Below, in pieces: positions 18,418 through 27,573 of a stretch of DNA of 64,000 nt (its first letter is position 1; the number at the start of each line of letters is the position of its first letter). This DNA comes from Azospirillum soli (lineage in GTDB: Bacteria; Pseudomonadota; Alphaproteobacteria; Azospirillales; Azospirillaceae): assembly GCF_017876165.1 (NCBI RefSeq), contig NZ_JAGINQ010000008.1, positions 214,986 to 278,985 on the forward strand, given 5' to 3'. The position numbers were made by a program, and so were the translations under genes. A model generated the notes under the pieces. That model was not told where the DNA came from, searched no databases, and saw nothing but the letters and a program-made list of their open reading frames with translations.

Positions 18418-19422
18418 TCATCCTTCCGACGGCCGGCGGACGGGATGGATGCCCGGCGCGGGGATGGAGAGATAGCGCATGCGCTTCGCCTCCCGCCGGC
18501 CGAGCGTGACCGTGTCCAGGATCAGCCCGCAGGTCAGGCTGAGGAAGCCCAGCAGCATCAGGCCCATGGACAGGACCGCGGTGGGCAGGCGCGGCACCAG
18601 CCCGGTCTGGAAATAGGTCGCCACGATGGGCCAGGCCAGGATGACGGAGGCCGCCGCCAGCACCGCGAAGATGGCGAAGAAGAAGGGCAGGGGCCGTTCC
18701 TCCTTCACCAGGATCAGGATGGTCTTCAGGATGCGGATGCCGTCGCGGATGGTGTTCAGCTTGCTGTGCGAGCCGGGCGGACGGTCCTTGTAGGGCGTCT
18801 TGATCTCGGCGATCGGCATGCGCAGCTCCAGCGCGTGCACGGTCAGCTCGGTTTCCGTCTCGAAGCCGCTGGCCAGGGCCGGGAAGGACTTGATGAAGCG
18901 GCGCGAGAAGACGCGGTAGCCGGACAGCATGTCCTGGATGCGGTCGCCGAAGATCTGCCGCACGATGCCGGTCAGCAGCTTGTTGCCGAAGCGGTGGCCG
19001 GGCCGGTAGGCCTTCACGATGTCGGTGACGCGGGCGCCGTTGACCATGTCCAGCTGGTCGTCCCACAGCCGCTGCACCAGCAGCGGGGCCGAGGGGGCGT
19101 GGTAGGTGTCGTCGCCGTCCACCAGCACGTAGACGTCGGCCTCGATGTCCGAGAACATGCGGCGCATGACGTTGCCCTTGCCCTGCAACGGCTCGTGCCG
19201 GACCACGGCGCCGGCCGCCTTGGCCTTTTCCACCGTCCGGTCGGAGGAGTTGTTATCGTAGACGTAGACCGTTGCGTCCGGCAGCGCCGCCTGGAAGTTA
19301 CGGACGACCGCCTCGATCGCCGCCTCCTCGTTGTAGCAGGGGATCAGCACGGCGACGACGGGAGCCGTGCCGCGGGGCGCGGTCACGGAGGGAGCCGGGC
19401 GGTCGATGGTGGAGACGGTCAT
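18418..19422 (-). CDS. GtrB/DPM1-like family 2 glycosyltransferase
   Basis: 334 residues. The cytoplasmic GT-A domain (25-240) starts VAVLIPCYNEEAAIEAVV and has the metal/nucleotide-sugar motif LVDGDDTY. Two C-terminal transmembrane helices follow (about 248-275 and 284-308). This layout matches enzymes that transfer a sugar to a polyprenyl phosphate at the inner membrane. Neighbouring GtrA and GT-C-like genes support a GtrA/B/C-type system that decorates an envelope glycan; the acceptor is unknown. Confidence 0.9.
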   Translation of the reverse strand: MTVSTIDRPAPSVTAPRGTAPVVAVLIPCYNEEAAIEAVVRNFQAALPDATVYVYDNNSSDRTVEKAKAAGAVVRHEPLQGKGNVMRRMFSDIEADVYVLVDGDDTYHAPSAPLLVQRLWDDQLDMVNGARVTDIVKAYRPGHRFGNKLLTGIVRQIFGDRIQDMLSGYRVFSRRFIKSFPALASGFETETELTVHALELRMPIAEIKTPYKDRPPGSHSKLNTIRDGIRILKTILILVKEERPLPFFFAIFAVLAAASVILAWPIVATYFQTGLVPRLPTAVLSMGLMLLGFLSLTCGLILDTVTLGRREAKRMRYLSIPAPGIHPVRRPSEG

Positions 19423-19493
19423 GGGCGTTTGCCTCGGGGGGCGTTTGCGTCAAAACGATGCTGATGGTCGGATAAACACCACAAACCCAGTCT

Positions 19494-21110
19494 TTAATCC
19501 ATCGTCACGCGCTGGACCGCGCACAGGTTGAGCGGCTCCCCCAAATTGTTGGGAATCGCGCGGCAATCCTGCTGATCCACCCGCAATCCCAGCAGAGCCG
19601 CCGCCTTGGCCGCCCCGGCGGTGTCCGGAACGGTGCTCAGCATCAGGAAGCGGCCCCGGTGCGCCCCAACTTTGTCCTTCAGCAGGGCGAGGTAACCGTT
19701 CCCCACGGAGTCCGGCTGGAGAAAGTTCGACTGGATGCGGACGAAGCGCACGCGGGCCGGGAACTCCGGAATAACGTGGGAGATCGCCCAGTAGCCGGCC
19801 ATCAGCACCATGGTGTCCTCGGGCGCCTCGATGGGCGGCACCTCGGCCTCGACCCAGCGGGCGCTCCACGGCACGCGGCCCCAGTCGGCCGGCTGCATGG
19901 TCGCCTGGGCCAGCACCAGCAGGACGCCGGCCACCGCCAGCTTCGCGGTGCGCGCCACCGGCAGCAGTCCCGCCGCCATGACGATGGCGACCGGCCCCAG
20001 GATCTCCAGCGGCACCAGATAGCGGTAGATGCAGAACATGACGACCCACAGCGCGTAGGTCACCGCCATGGCCGTCAGCAGGAAGCGGGACGCCGCCGGA
20101 TCGGCCAGCGGCTCCGACCGCAGCCGGAACACCGTCGCCAGCAGTGCCAGAGCCGCCGCCACCGGCACCAGCACGAACAGGATCAGGACGCGCAGGTCGA
20201 GGAACGGCACCTCGCCGACCTTCAGCGGGGCGAAGGTGAAGAAGAAGGGGAAGAACAGCCTCTCCAGCGTGGAGGCCGGGAAGAAGCCGACGTTGACGTA
20301 ATCGGAGATGGCCGCGAAGGGCGACTTGAACACATGGTTCATGTGCGGGAACACCGGGTTCCCGTAGTCGTGCCACAGGTGCGCCATCCAAAATCCGGCG
20401 AACAGGGCAAGGCCCCCCAGCACGCCGATCCCGAAGAAGAAGGCCAGCCACAGCCGCCGCCAGGGCCGCGCCGGCAGCACCAGGAAGGCGAGGCATAGGC
20501 CGACCGCGTAGATGACCGTCGGGTTCTTCAGCCCCATGGCCGCCCCGGCCAGAACGCCCGCCAGCGCGACCCGCCCGAAGGCCCGTGGCGCCGGCCCGTC
20601 GAGCAGGCCCGGAAGCCCGCCGGCGATCACCACCAGCGCGCCGAGCACGCCGAGGCTGACCATGTTGTCGTGGAAGGTGGTGCCGAGCAGCCCCAGCGTC
20701 CCGCCGCCGAGCCCGCCCATCAGCGCCAGCACCGCCGCCAGCGCCACCCGCTGCCCCGGCGTTCCGATGCGCAGGGTGGTGTGGGCCAGCAGGAACAGCA
20801 GCGACAGGTTCAGCCCCTGCAAGGCGGCCCAGATGAAGCCGGCCACCGGCGCCGGCAGAGTGCTGGCCAGCAGATAGAACGGAACGTCCAGCAGCGGGTT
20901 GTAGAAGGTGGGCATCTGCGCCGGCAGCAGGTCGATGCCCAGGCGGCCGGTCAGGAAGGCGTAGGCGTTGTACCAGTGGTAGTTCCGCAGATCCCAGTTG
21001 GCATCCATGCCCAGCGCCAACGCCAGCAGGCCGTAAAGCAGAGGGGCCAGCACCAGGAAGGCGAGCGCTGCCCGGCGCGCGCGGGGATCGTCGATGGACA
21101 GGATCGGCAT
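19494..21110 (-). CDS. Polytopic GT-C-like membrane glycosyltransferase (candidate GtrC-type)
   Basis: 538 residues from the ATG at 21110, with about ten transmembrane helices. The first luminal loop carries NWDLRNYHWYNAYAFLTGR, an acidic/aromatic loop typical of GT-C enzymes using polyprenyl-linked donors, and a large C-terminal periplasmic domain follows. The start is uncertain: no good Shine-Dalgarno precedes 21110, and the frame is open to 21335, but that extension is not membrane-like. It is first in the operon with the GtrB- and GtrA-like genes, so it likely attaches the flipped sugar to an exported acceptor. Family assignment is from topology and context. Confidence 0.75.
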   Translation of the reverse strand: MPILSIDDPRARRAALAFLVLAPLLYGLLALALGMDANWDLRNYHWYNAYAFLTGRLGIDLLPAQMPTFYNPLLDVPFYLLASTLPAPVAGFIWAALQGLNLSLLFLLAHTTLRIGTPGQRVALAAVLALMGGLGGGTLGLLGTTFHDNMVSLGVLGALVVIAGGLPGLLDGPAPRAFGRVALAGVLAGAAMGLKNPTVIYAVGLCLAFLVLPARPWRRLWLAFFFGIGVLGGLALFAGFWMAHLWHDYGNPVFPHMNHVFKSPFAAISDYVNVGFFPASTLERLFFPFFFTFAPLKVGEVPFLDLRVLILFVLVPVAAALALLATVFRLRSEPLADPAASRFLLTAMAVTYALWVVMFCIYRYLVPLEILGPVAIVMAAGLLPVARTAKLAVAGVLLVLAQATMQPADWGRVPWSARWVEAEVPPIEAPEDTMVLMAGYWAISHVIPEFPARVRFVRIQSNFLQPDSVGNGYLALLKDKVGAHRGRFLMLSTVPDTAGAAKAAALLGLRVDQQDCRAIPNNLGEPLNLCAVQRVTMD

Positions 21111-21387
21111 GGGAGGGACTGGACCGTGGCGGTTGGTGGCCCCTTGGTAGGCGAGGGGACGTTCCGCATCAAGGCCGCAACGCTGTGGCAAAGTTGCGGG
21201 CAAAGTCTCAGAGGGCAGGATCATTGCGGGTAAGATCATTGCGTTCTGTTGTGGCTGCCCATGCGTTTTCGCGCTGTGCGCGCGGGCGTCCCGGCAAGCT
21301 TCCTCTGGCAATGGCGGGACGGGTCTGCTATTCACCGGACCTCTGCATGCACATGCTTGCGCCTCTTAGCGCGACAGGATTCTGGCG

Positions 21388-22002
21388 ATGGAAAAGTTTA
21401 CGGTTCTCACCGGTGTTGCGGCGCCGCTGCCGATGATCAATGTCGACACCGACATGATCATTCCCAAGCAATTCCTGAAGACCATCAAGCGGACCGGGCT
21501 CGGCAAGCACCTCTTCGACGAGATGCGCTACACGCCCGAAGGCAAGGAGGTCGACAGCTTCGTCCTCAACAAGCCGGCCTACCGCAGCGCCAAGATCCTG
21601 GTTGCGGGCGACAATTTCGGCTGCGGCTCCTCGCGTGAGCATGCGCCGTGGGCGCTGGCCGACTTCGGCATCCGTTGCATCATCGCGCCGAGCTTCGCGG
21701 ACATCTTCTTCAACAACTGCTTCAAGAACGGCATCCTGCCGATCAAGCTGCCGAAGGAGCAGGTGGACCTGCTGCTGGACGACGCCTCGCGCGGCTCCAA
21801 CGCCATCGTGACGGTGGATCTGGAGAAGCAGGAGATCACCGGTCCGGACGGCGGCAAGATCAGCTTCGAGGTCGATCCGTTCCGCAAGCATTGCCTGATC
21901 AACGGCCTGGACGATATCGGGCTGACGCTGCAGCAGTCGGCGGCCATCGATTCGTTCGAGGCCAAGCAGCGCGCCGGCGGCCAGCCCTGGCTGTGGGGCT
22001 GA
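21388..22002 (+). CDS. leuD: 3-isopropylmalate dehydratase small subunit
   Basis: 204 residues, canonical Leu[20 protein letters not shown] near the N-terminus and [17 protein letters not shown] in the swivel domain. With LeuC (not in the window) it isomerises 2-isopropylmalate to 3-isopropylmalate. leuB follows 108 bp downstream in the same direction, forming a leucine-biosynthesis unit. The start ATG is the first in frame with a conserved N-terminus. The 277 bp upstream, shared with the divergent glycosylation operon, must hold the promoters. Confidence 0.97.
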   Translation: MEKFTVLTGVAAPLPMINVDTDMIIPKQFLKTIKRTGLGKHLFDEMRYTPEGKEVDSFVLNKPAYRSAKILVAGDNFGCGSSREHAPWALADFGIRCIIAPSFADIFFNNCFKNGILPIKLPKEQVDLLLDDASRGSNAIVTVDLEKQEITGPDGGKISFEVDPFRKHCLINGLDDIGLTLQQSAAIDSFEAKQRAGGQPWLWG

Positions 22003-22110
22003 TTGGACCCACGGTGCTTGTGGGCTTAGCGCTTTGGGGCCACTTCCCAGGCGCCGGGTCCACCGATAGAACCTCTTGACGAAGTCTCCAAAACGGGGAG
22101 TGCGTGCGCC

Positions 22111-23226
22111 ATGCCCGCCAATAAGAAGCTTCTGTTTTTGCCTGGTGACGGGATCGGTCCCGAGGTCATGCGCCAGGTGCGCCGGGTCATCGACTGGATG
22201 GACCGCAAGCGCAACGTGACCTTCGACGTCACCGAGGGGCTGGTCGGCGGCGCGGCCATCGACGCCTACGGCGTTCCGCTCAGCGACGCGACGCTGGCCG
22301 ATGCGCTGGCCTCGGACGCGGTGATGCTGGGCGCCGTCGGCGGCCCGAAGTGGGACAACCCCTCCGACTACACCAAGCGTCCGGAAGCCGGCCTGCTGAC
22401 CCTGCGCAAGGAGCTGGGGCTGTTCGCCAACCTGCGCCCGGCCGTGGTGTTCGACGCGCTGGTCGATGCGTCGAGCCTGAAGCCCGAGATCATCAAGGGT
22501 CTCGACATCATGATCGTGCGCGAGCTGACCGGCGGCGTGTATTTCGGTGAGCCGCGCGGCATCACCGACATCGGCAACGGCGAGCGTCGCGGCGTCAACA
22601 CCCAGGTCTACACCACCTCCGAGATCCGCCGCGTGGCCCGCGTGGCCTTCGAGCTGGCGCGCAAGCGCGGCAACAAGGTCCACTCGATGGAGAAGGCCAA
22701 CGTGATGGAGTCGGGCCTCCTGTGGCGGCAGGAAGTCACCAAGCTCCACCAGGAGGAGTTCTCGGACGTCACGCTGGAGCACATGTACGCCGACAACGGC
22801 GCCATGCAGCTGCTGAAGAACCCCAAGCAGTTCGACGTGATCGTCACCGACAACCTGTTCGGCGACATCCTGTCGGACGAGGCGGCGATGATGACGGGTT
22901 CGCTCGGCATGCTGCCGTCGGCCTCGCTCGGCGCTCCGGACGCCAACGGCAACCGCAAGGCCATGTACGAACCGGTCCACGGCTCGGCCCCGGACATCGC
23001 GGGCAAGGATCTGGCCAACCCCTGCGCCACGCTGCTGTCCTTCGCCATGGCGCTCCGCTACTCCTTCGACCTGGCGGAAGACGCCGGGCTGCTGGAGAAG
23101 GCGGTGCAGAACGTGCTGTCCGGCGGCATGCGCACGGCAGACATCATGGCGCCGGGCATGGCCCGCTGCTCGACCACCGTCATGGGCGACTCGATCCTGC
23201 GCGAGCTGGACAAGCTCGCCTCCTGA
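22111..23226 (+). CDS. leuB: 3-isopropylmalate dehydrogenase
   Basis: 371 residues with a standard N-terminus ([14 protein letters not shown]), substrate loop ([14 protein letters not shown]), metal-binding aspartates ([18 protein letters not shown]) and NAD-binding [18 protein letters not shown]. It oxidatively decarboxylates 3-isopropylmalate in leucine synthesis. It lies downstream of leuD and is ended by a perfect 18-bp terminator stem at 23251-23290. Confidence 0.98.
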   Translation: MPANKKLLFLPGDGIGPEVMRQVRRVIDWMDRKRNVTFDVTEGLVGGAAIDAYGVPLSDATLADALASDAVMLGAVGGPKWDNPSDYTKRPEAGLLTLRKELGLFANLRPAVVFDALVDASSLKPEIIKGLDIMIVRELTGGVYFGEPRGITDIGNGERRGVNTQVYTTSEIRRVARVAFELARKRGNKVHSMEKANVMESGLLWRQEVTKLHQEEFSDVTLEHMYADNGAMQLLKNPKQFDVIVTDNLFGDILSDEAAMMTGSLGMLPSASLGAPDANGNRKAMYEPVHGSAPDIAGKDLANPCATLLSFAMALRYSFDLAEDAGLLEKAVQNVLSGGMRTADIMAPGMARCSTTVMGDSILRELDKLAS

Positions 23227-23250
23227 TCGGCGCCGTTCCAAGGTCCGTTA

Positions 23251-23290
23251 CGGAAAAGCCCCCCTCCTCCCCAGGAGGGGGGCTTTTCCG
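23251..23290 (+). terminator. Rho-independent terminator of leuB
   Basis: The arms CGGAAAAGCCCCCCTCCT and AGGAGGGGGGCTTTTCCG form a perfect 18-bp stem with a 4-nt loop, including built-in A and T tracts. It can serve both leuB and the convergent KGG gene. Confidence 0.93.
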
Positions 23291-23302
23291 TTTCGGGGTG
23301 CG

Positions 23303-23596
23303 TCAGTCGCCTCCATCCGGACGGGCGGCTGCGCCCCGGCCGCCGTGGCTGGCCTGACCGCCCTTCCGGCCGGCCTCGGCCGCAAGCGACGGGTTGCGCG
23401 AAAAGCTGCGCGAGGATGCCGGGACGCTGCGTCCGCCTTTGCGGCCAGCCTCCGCGGCGAGTTCTGGGTTCTTTGAGAAACTGCGCTTATCGGCCGGCAC
23501 GCTTTCCCCGCCCTTGCTGGCGATCTGACGTTGCCGGTCGCGATCCATCGACGCGAAGCCGCGGTTCGACGTGCGCCCGTTGTCCTTCGAGGCCAT
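23303..23596 (-). CDS. KGG-repeat (stress-induced) small protein
   Basis: 97 residues, very basic and hydrophilic. It contains a GFASMDRDRQRQIASKGGE motif and two near-identical repeats of the form SFSKNPELAAEAGRKGGRS. This is the GsiB/KGG domain found in small general-stress and desiccation proteins, often regulated by the general stress response in alphaproteobacteria. The start is MASKDNGRTSNRG with GGAGG in the upstream leader. It is convergent with leuB and shares its terminator. Confidence 0.9.
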   Translation of the reverse strand: MASKDNGRTSNRGFASMDRDRQRQIASKGGESVPADKRSFSKNPELAAEAGRKGGRSVPASSRSFSRNPSLAAEAGRKGGQASHGGRGAAARPDGGD

Positions 23597-23806
23597 CTTC
23601 AACCTCCACCTCTGCCACGTGCCTGAAACCGGGGAGGGCGCAAGTTGGTTCCGAACGGGGAGGTGAATTCCGCGAGCCGCGCCAATTCGGAGGTGGCGGC
23701 GAACCAAACCGTCTTTGTCGGCCCTTTTTATTGGCGGAACAAAAGAAAAATTGCGATAATTCCAGAGTTTCCAAAATAATGCATACGCCGGTATGCTGGG
23801 GTCGCC

Positions 23807-24979
23807 ATGATGTGGTTCGACTTTTCTGTAATGCTGTTGTTCGCCTGCTTTGCGATTGTTTCGGGCTTCGTCTGGCCGAAGATGCTGAATGACCGGATCA
23901 CGACGGAGGCGGAGGCGCTGAAGCAGGCTTTTCCGGCCATCACCGGCGCCGATTACGGGAAGGTGATGGAAAAGCACGAGCAGACCCAGGGCGTGCACGG
24001 CTACGTTATTCCGACGCTGATGTTCACGGTGATCGTGATCGTCGGATCGTCGCTGCTGGTTCTCGACACGTCGGACGAGGTGTCCTTTCAGAAGTACGAG
24101 ATCCTGTACGGCACCCTGGTCGGCAAGGATGCCCAGCAGCAGGCCGCGACCAGCTTTCTGATGATGCAGGCGGCGTTCCTGGGGGCGTTCCTGTGGTCGT
24201 TGCAACATCTGCTGCGCCGTGCCCAGGCGCGCGACATCGGGCCGACCACCATTTACCGCATCTGCCTGTACATGCTGTTCGGCATGGTGCTGTCGATCTT
24301 CGTCAACCATGCCATGCACAGCGGGATGGACAGCCTCGGCCAGCTGGGGCTGGACCAGAGCCTGCCGGTGATCGGCTTCTTCACCGGCTACTTCTCCATC
24401 GAGATGTTCGAGACGGTGACCGAGTGGGCGTTGCGCAAGAAGAAGTCCATCGCCAACAACACGCAGCCTCCGTCCCTGACCGTCATCGAGGGCATCAGCT
24501 ACGACACCGCCGTGCGCCTGCGCGAGCTGTGGGTGGACGACGCCTACGCGCTGGCCCACGTCAATCCCATCGAGATCTATCTGAAGACGCCCTTCGGGCT
24601 GGAGCAATGCATCGACTGGGTCGGGCAGGCGCAGCTTCTGCTGGTGGCGAAAGGGGACGCCTTCCTCTTCCTGCGCAGCCACGGGGTGCGCACGATCCTT
24701 CAGCTCGAAACGCTGCTGCGGGCCTCGAAGAGCGATCAGGCCGAGTTCCACGCCTTCGTGGAGAACTACGGCTTCGGCGATGACGAGGCCGCGGTGCGCA
24801 AGACGTTGCAGGCGCTGGGCAGCCACGCGGCGTCGGCGCTCGACCGGGATCTGAGCTTCCGGCGGCTGCGCCAGCTCTGCGACCTGATCTGCCCGGCGAC
24901 CGGAGCGGCGACGGAGGGGAGGGCGGAGCCAGCCGATCCCGCCGCCCCGCGCCGCGTTCTGGAACTGGAACCCGCGTAG
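23807..24979 (+). CDS. Unrecognised membrane protein with a helix-hairpin-helix-like C-terminal half
   Basis: 390 residues. Four transmembrane segments (about 5-22, 66-86, 113-135 and 148-170 with further hydrophobicity near 190) are followed by a cytoplasmic part. That part has LTVIEGISYDTAVRLRELWVDDAYALA, which resembles a helix-hairpin-helix/DUF4332-like unit and is repeated more loosely further on. No catalytic motif is seen. The upstream 200 bp are notably AT-rich for this genome. Monocistronic. Confidence 0.8.
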   Translation: MMWFDFSVMLLFACFAIVSGFVWPKMLNDRITTEAEALKQAFPAITGADYGKVMEKHEQTQGVHGYVIPTLMFTVIVIVGSSLLVLDTSDEVSFQKYEILYGTLVGKDAQQQAATSFLMMQAAFLGAFLWSLQHLLRRAQARDIGPTTIYRICLYMLFGMVLSIFVNHAMHSGMDSLGQLGLDQSLPVIGFFTGYFSIEMFETVTEWALRKKKSIANNTQPPSLTVIEGISYDTAVRLRELWVDDAYALAHVNPIEIYLKTPFGLEQCIDWVGQAQLLLVAKGDAFLFLRSHGVRTILQLETLLRASKSDQAEFHAFVENYGFGDDEAAVRKTLQALGSHAASALDRDLSFRRLRQLCDLICPATGAATEGRAEPADPAAPRRVLELEPA

Positions 24980-24989
24980 TGTCGGAGGT

Positions 24990-25007
24990 GGGGGCCGCTC
25001 GGCCCCC
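24990..25007. terminator. Hairpin between convergent genes
   Basis: GGGGGCC and GGCCCCC form a 7-bp stem with a 4-nt loop between two convergent stop codons. There is no strong T-tract, so it is a probable but weak bidirectional terminator. Confidence 0.5.
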
Positions 25008-25019
25008 GCCGCTCAGCCT

Positions 25020-25895
25020 TTACTGCCCCAGGGCATCGATGGCTTCGGCCAGCGCCACGAGGCGCCGGGCATTTTCGACGTGGAGGTTCTCCACCAGCTT
25101 GCCGTCCACCAGCACGACGCCCTTGCCCTGGGCGGCGGCCTCGGCGTGCGCCGCGATGATGCGGTGGGCGACGGCGACCTCGTCGGCGCTGGGGGCGTAG
25201 GCCGCGTTGCAGGCGGCGATGGTTTTCGGGTGGATCAGGGTCTTGCCGTCGAAGCCCAGCTCGCGGCCCTGGCGGCAGGACTGGGCGAAGCCCTCGTCGT
25301 CGTTCAGGTCGAGGTGGACGCCGTCCAGCACGGCCAACCCATAGGCCCGCGCGGCCAACAGGCAGAGCCCCAGGCTGGTGATCATCGGCAGCCGGTCGCG
25401 CGTGTGGGCGGCGTGCAGGTCCTTGGCGAGGTCGGAGGTGCCCAGCACGAGCCCGCCGAGCTTCGGCGACGCCCCGGCGATCTCCCTGGCGTTCAGGATG
25501 CCGAGCGGGGTTTCCATCATGCACCAGATGGACTGGGAGTCGGGCGAGCCGTTGGCGCGCAGCACGGCCTCGGCCTGCCGCACCATGTCCGGGCTTTCGA
25601 CCTTGGGCAGCAGCACGGCGTCGGCGCCGCTGGTCGCGGCCATCACGAGGTCGTCGTAGCCCCAGGGGGTGTTCAGGCCGTTGGTGCGGACGACCAGTTC
25701 CCGGCCGCCGTAGCCGCCGACGGCGATGGCGGCCTTGATGGTGGCGCGCGCCTCGGCCTTGGCGTCGGGGGCGACGGCGTCCTCCAGATCGAGGATCAGG
25801 CCATCGGCGGGAAGCGTCCGACCCTTCTCAAGCGCCCGGGCGTTGGAGCCCGGCATGTAGAGCACGCTACGGCGCGGGCGGACGGTTGTGGCCAT
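25020..25895 (-). CDS. HpcH/HpaI (CitE-like) CoA-ester lyase
   Basis: 291 residues, TIM-barrel CitE/malyl-CoA lyase family. N-terminus RRSVLYMPGSNARALEKG, metal-binding acids in LILDLEDAVAP, VLLPKVESPDMV and WCMMETPLGILNAREIA, and GLVLGTSDLAKDL. These enzymes cleave or hydrolyse malyl-, citramalyl- or methylmalyl-CoA esters. Length and motifs suit an Mcl2-type malyl-CoA thioesterase or a citramalyl-CoA lyase; sequence alone does not decide. It is read leftward, and the next gene upstream in that direction (25967-26401) starts independently. Confidence 0.88.
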   Translation of the reverse strand: MATTVRPRRSVLYMPGSNARALEKGRTLPADGLILDLEDAVAPDAKAEARATIKAAIAVGGYGGRELVVRTNGLNTPWGYDDLVMAATSGADAVLLPKVESPDMVRQAEAVLRANGSPDSQSIWCMMETPLGILNAREIAGASPKLGGLVLGTSDLAKDLHAAHTRDRLPMITSLGLCLLAARAYGLAVLDGVHLDLNDDEGFAQSCRQGRELGFDGKTLIHPKTIAACNAAYAPSADEVAVAHRIIAAHAEAAAQGKGVVLVDGKLVENLHVENARRLVALAEAIDALGQ

Positions 25896-25966
25896 GGCGG
25901 TTTCCCCCTTCTTGTCGCGGTCTGCGGGTCAGGAGTAACCGCAGCAGAAAGGGGAGTCCATGCGGA

Positions 25967-26401
25967 TCATGCCGCTTGCACGTTGCCCAGCGCGCGGACG
26001 GCGCGGAAGACGGCGAACTCGCGCCACAGGTTGCGGGTCACGTCGGCTTCGGCGTGGCGGTGGATGGCGACCGGCAGGCCGGGGCGCAGGATCATCGGGG
26101 CGAGCGAGGTGTGCTCCCCCACCCGGAAACGGTCCACCTGAAGGCAGCGGCAGGACGGGCCGGACGCGGCGGCAAGCGAGCAGCCGGTGCAGTCGGCGGC
26201 CGTCACCTGCTCCGGCGGCAGATCCGCCAGCGGCTTCATGGCGTCGGCCCCCTCCACCGACGCGCCGATGGTGGCGGCGTGGTCCATGGCGTCGCCGAAC
26301 AGGTCGATGCCGCCGTCGAGGTGCAGGACCGCGTTGCCCGCCAGCTGAACCGGGGCGTTGCCTTTCCGGCGCAGCTTCATGCGGTTGAACTCGATCGCCA
26401 T
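25967..26401 (-). CDS. Hypothetical protein with a CxxC...CxC cysteine cluster
   Basis: 144 residues from MAIEFNRMKLRRKG. The centre carries DCTGCSLAAASGPSCRC, four cysteines within about 16 residues, which suggests a metal or Fe-S site (inference). No transmembrane segment and no family is recognised. An upstream extension of the frame is AT-rich and has no coding character, so the ATG at 26401 is used. It is divergent from pdxY across 290 bp. Confidence 0.65.
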   Translation of the reverse strand: MAIEFNRMKLRRKGNAPVQLAGNAVLHLDGGIDLFGDAMDHAATIGASVEGADAMKPLADLPPEQVTAADCTGCSLAAASGPSCRCLQVDRFRVGEHTSLAPMILRPGLPVAIHRHAEADVTRNLWREFAVFRAVRALGNVQAA

Positions 26402-26613
26402 GACCCTCTCCCGAAGAAAATCCGTTCGCGGGCCTGAAGGTATGCTTCGAATATTACTGCGCAAAGAGCTTTTTGGTTTCGCGAATCCAAGTGGAATGTC
26501 AGGAGTGAAATGAAAAATGCGATGTAGACATTGAGCCAATACCGTGACCGGGGTGGTGAGGCGCACTTTTTCATAGGGATGGGCGCGGCGGTGCTGCGCG
26601 GTGCGTCGCAAGG

Positions 26614-26628
26614 TGCGTCATTGACGCA
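26614..26628. promoter_or_regulatory. Palindromic operator candidate upstream of pdxY
   Basis: TGCGTCA and TGACGCA flank a single T: a perfect 7-1-7 palindrome, 63 bp before the pdxY start, in an AT-richer divergent intergenic region. The binding protein is unknown. Confidence 0.45.
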
Positions 26629-26691
26629 TGTCGGCCTTGTCACGGGGCTGAACGGTTTACGGCGGCGGCCCGTTGGCTTAGGCTTTCCGCC

Positions 26692-27552
26692 ATGAAGACC
26701 GTCCTCTCGATTCAATCCCACGTCGCGTACGGCTATGTCGGCAACCGGGCCGCGGTGTTCCCGCTGCAACGGCTGGGCTTCGACGCCATCGCCGTGAACA
26801 CGGTGCAGTTCTCCAATCACACCGGCTACGGCGAATGGACCGGGCAGGTCTTCACGGCCGAGCACATCGCCGACGTCATCGACGGCATCGCCGCGCGCGG
26901 CGTGCTGCCCAACTGCCACGCGATCCTGTCCGGCTACATGGGGGATGTCGGGCTGGGGCAGGTGATCGTCGAGACGGCGGGCCGCGTGAAGGCCGCCAAC
27001 CCGCGCGCCGTCTACGCCTGCGACCCGGTGATGGGGGATGTCGGGCGTGGCTTCTTCGTGCGGCCGGGCCTGCCCGAATTCATCAAGGAGCACGCCGTCC
27101 CGGCGGCGGACCTGCTGACGCCGAACCAGTTCGAGCTGGAGTATCTGACCGACCGCAAGGTGGATACGCTGGAGGACGCGCTGGCCGCCACCGCCGCGCT
27201 GCGGGCGCGTGGGCCGCGTCTGGTGCTGGTCACCAGCCTGACGCGCAAGGACGCCCCCGCCGACAGCATCGAAATGCTGGCCGACGACACGGACGGCGCC
27301 TGGCTGATTTCCACCCCGCGCCTGCCGCTCGACCCCGCGCCCAGCGGGTCGGGCGACGCGGTGGCCGCCCTGTTCCTGGCCCATTATCTGAAGGCCTACG
27401 ATCCCGTCCACGCGCTGGAGCAGGCGGCGGCGGCGATCTACGCCATTTTCCTGACCACGCGCCGTCTCGGCACGCGCGAGCTTCAGTTGATCGCCGCGCA
27501 GGACGAGTTCGTGAATCCCACCCACCTGTTCCGCGCCACCCGCGTGCGCTGA
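26692..27552 (+). CDS. pdxY: Pyridoxal kinase PdxY
   Basis: 286 residues of the ribokinase fold. Signatures: [21 protein letters not shown] at the N-terminus, [21 protein letters not shown] and the catalytic [17 protein letters not shown] near the C-terminus. It phosphorylates pyridoxal in the vitamin B6 salvage route. The LOG gene starts 21 bp downstream, so the two are probably co-transcribed. Confidence 0.95.
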   Translation: MKTVLSIQSHVAYGYVGNRAAVFPLQRLGFDAIAVNTVQFSNHTGYGEWTGQVFTAEHIADVIDGIAARGVLPNCHAILSGYMGDVGLGQVIVETAGRVKAANPRAVYACDPVMGDVGRGFFVRPGLPEFIKEHAVPAADLLTPNQFELEYLTDRKVDTLEDALAATAALRARGPRLVLVTSLTRKDAPADSIEMLADDTDGAWLISTPRLPLDPAPSGSGDAVAALFLAHYLKAYDPVHALEQAAAAIYAIFLTTRRLGTRELQLIAAQDEFVNPTHLFRATRVR

Positions 27553-27573
27553 ACCTTCGATTTGAGACAATCC

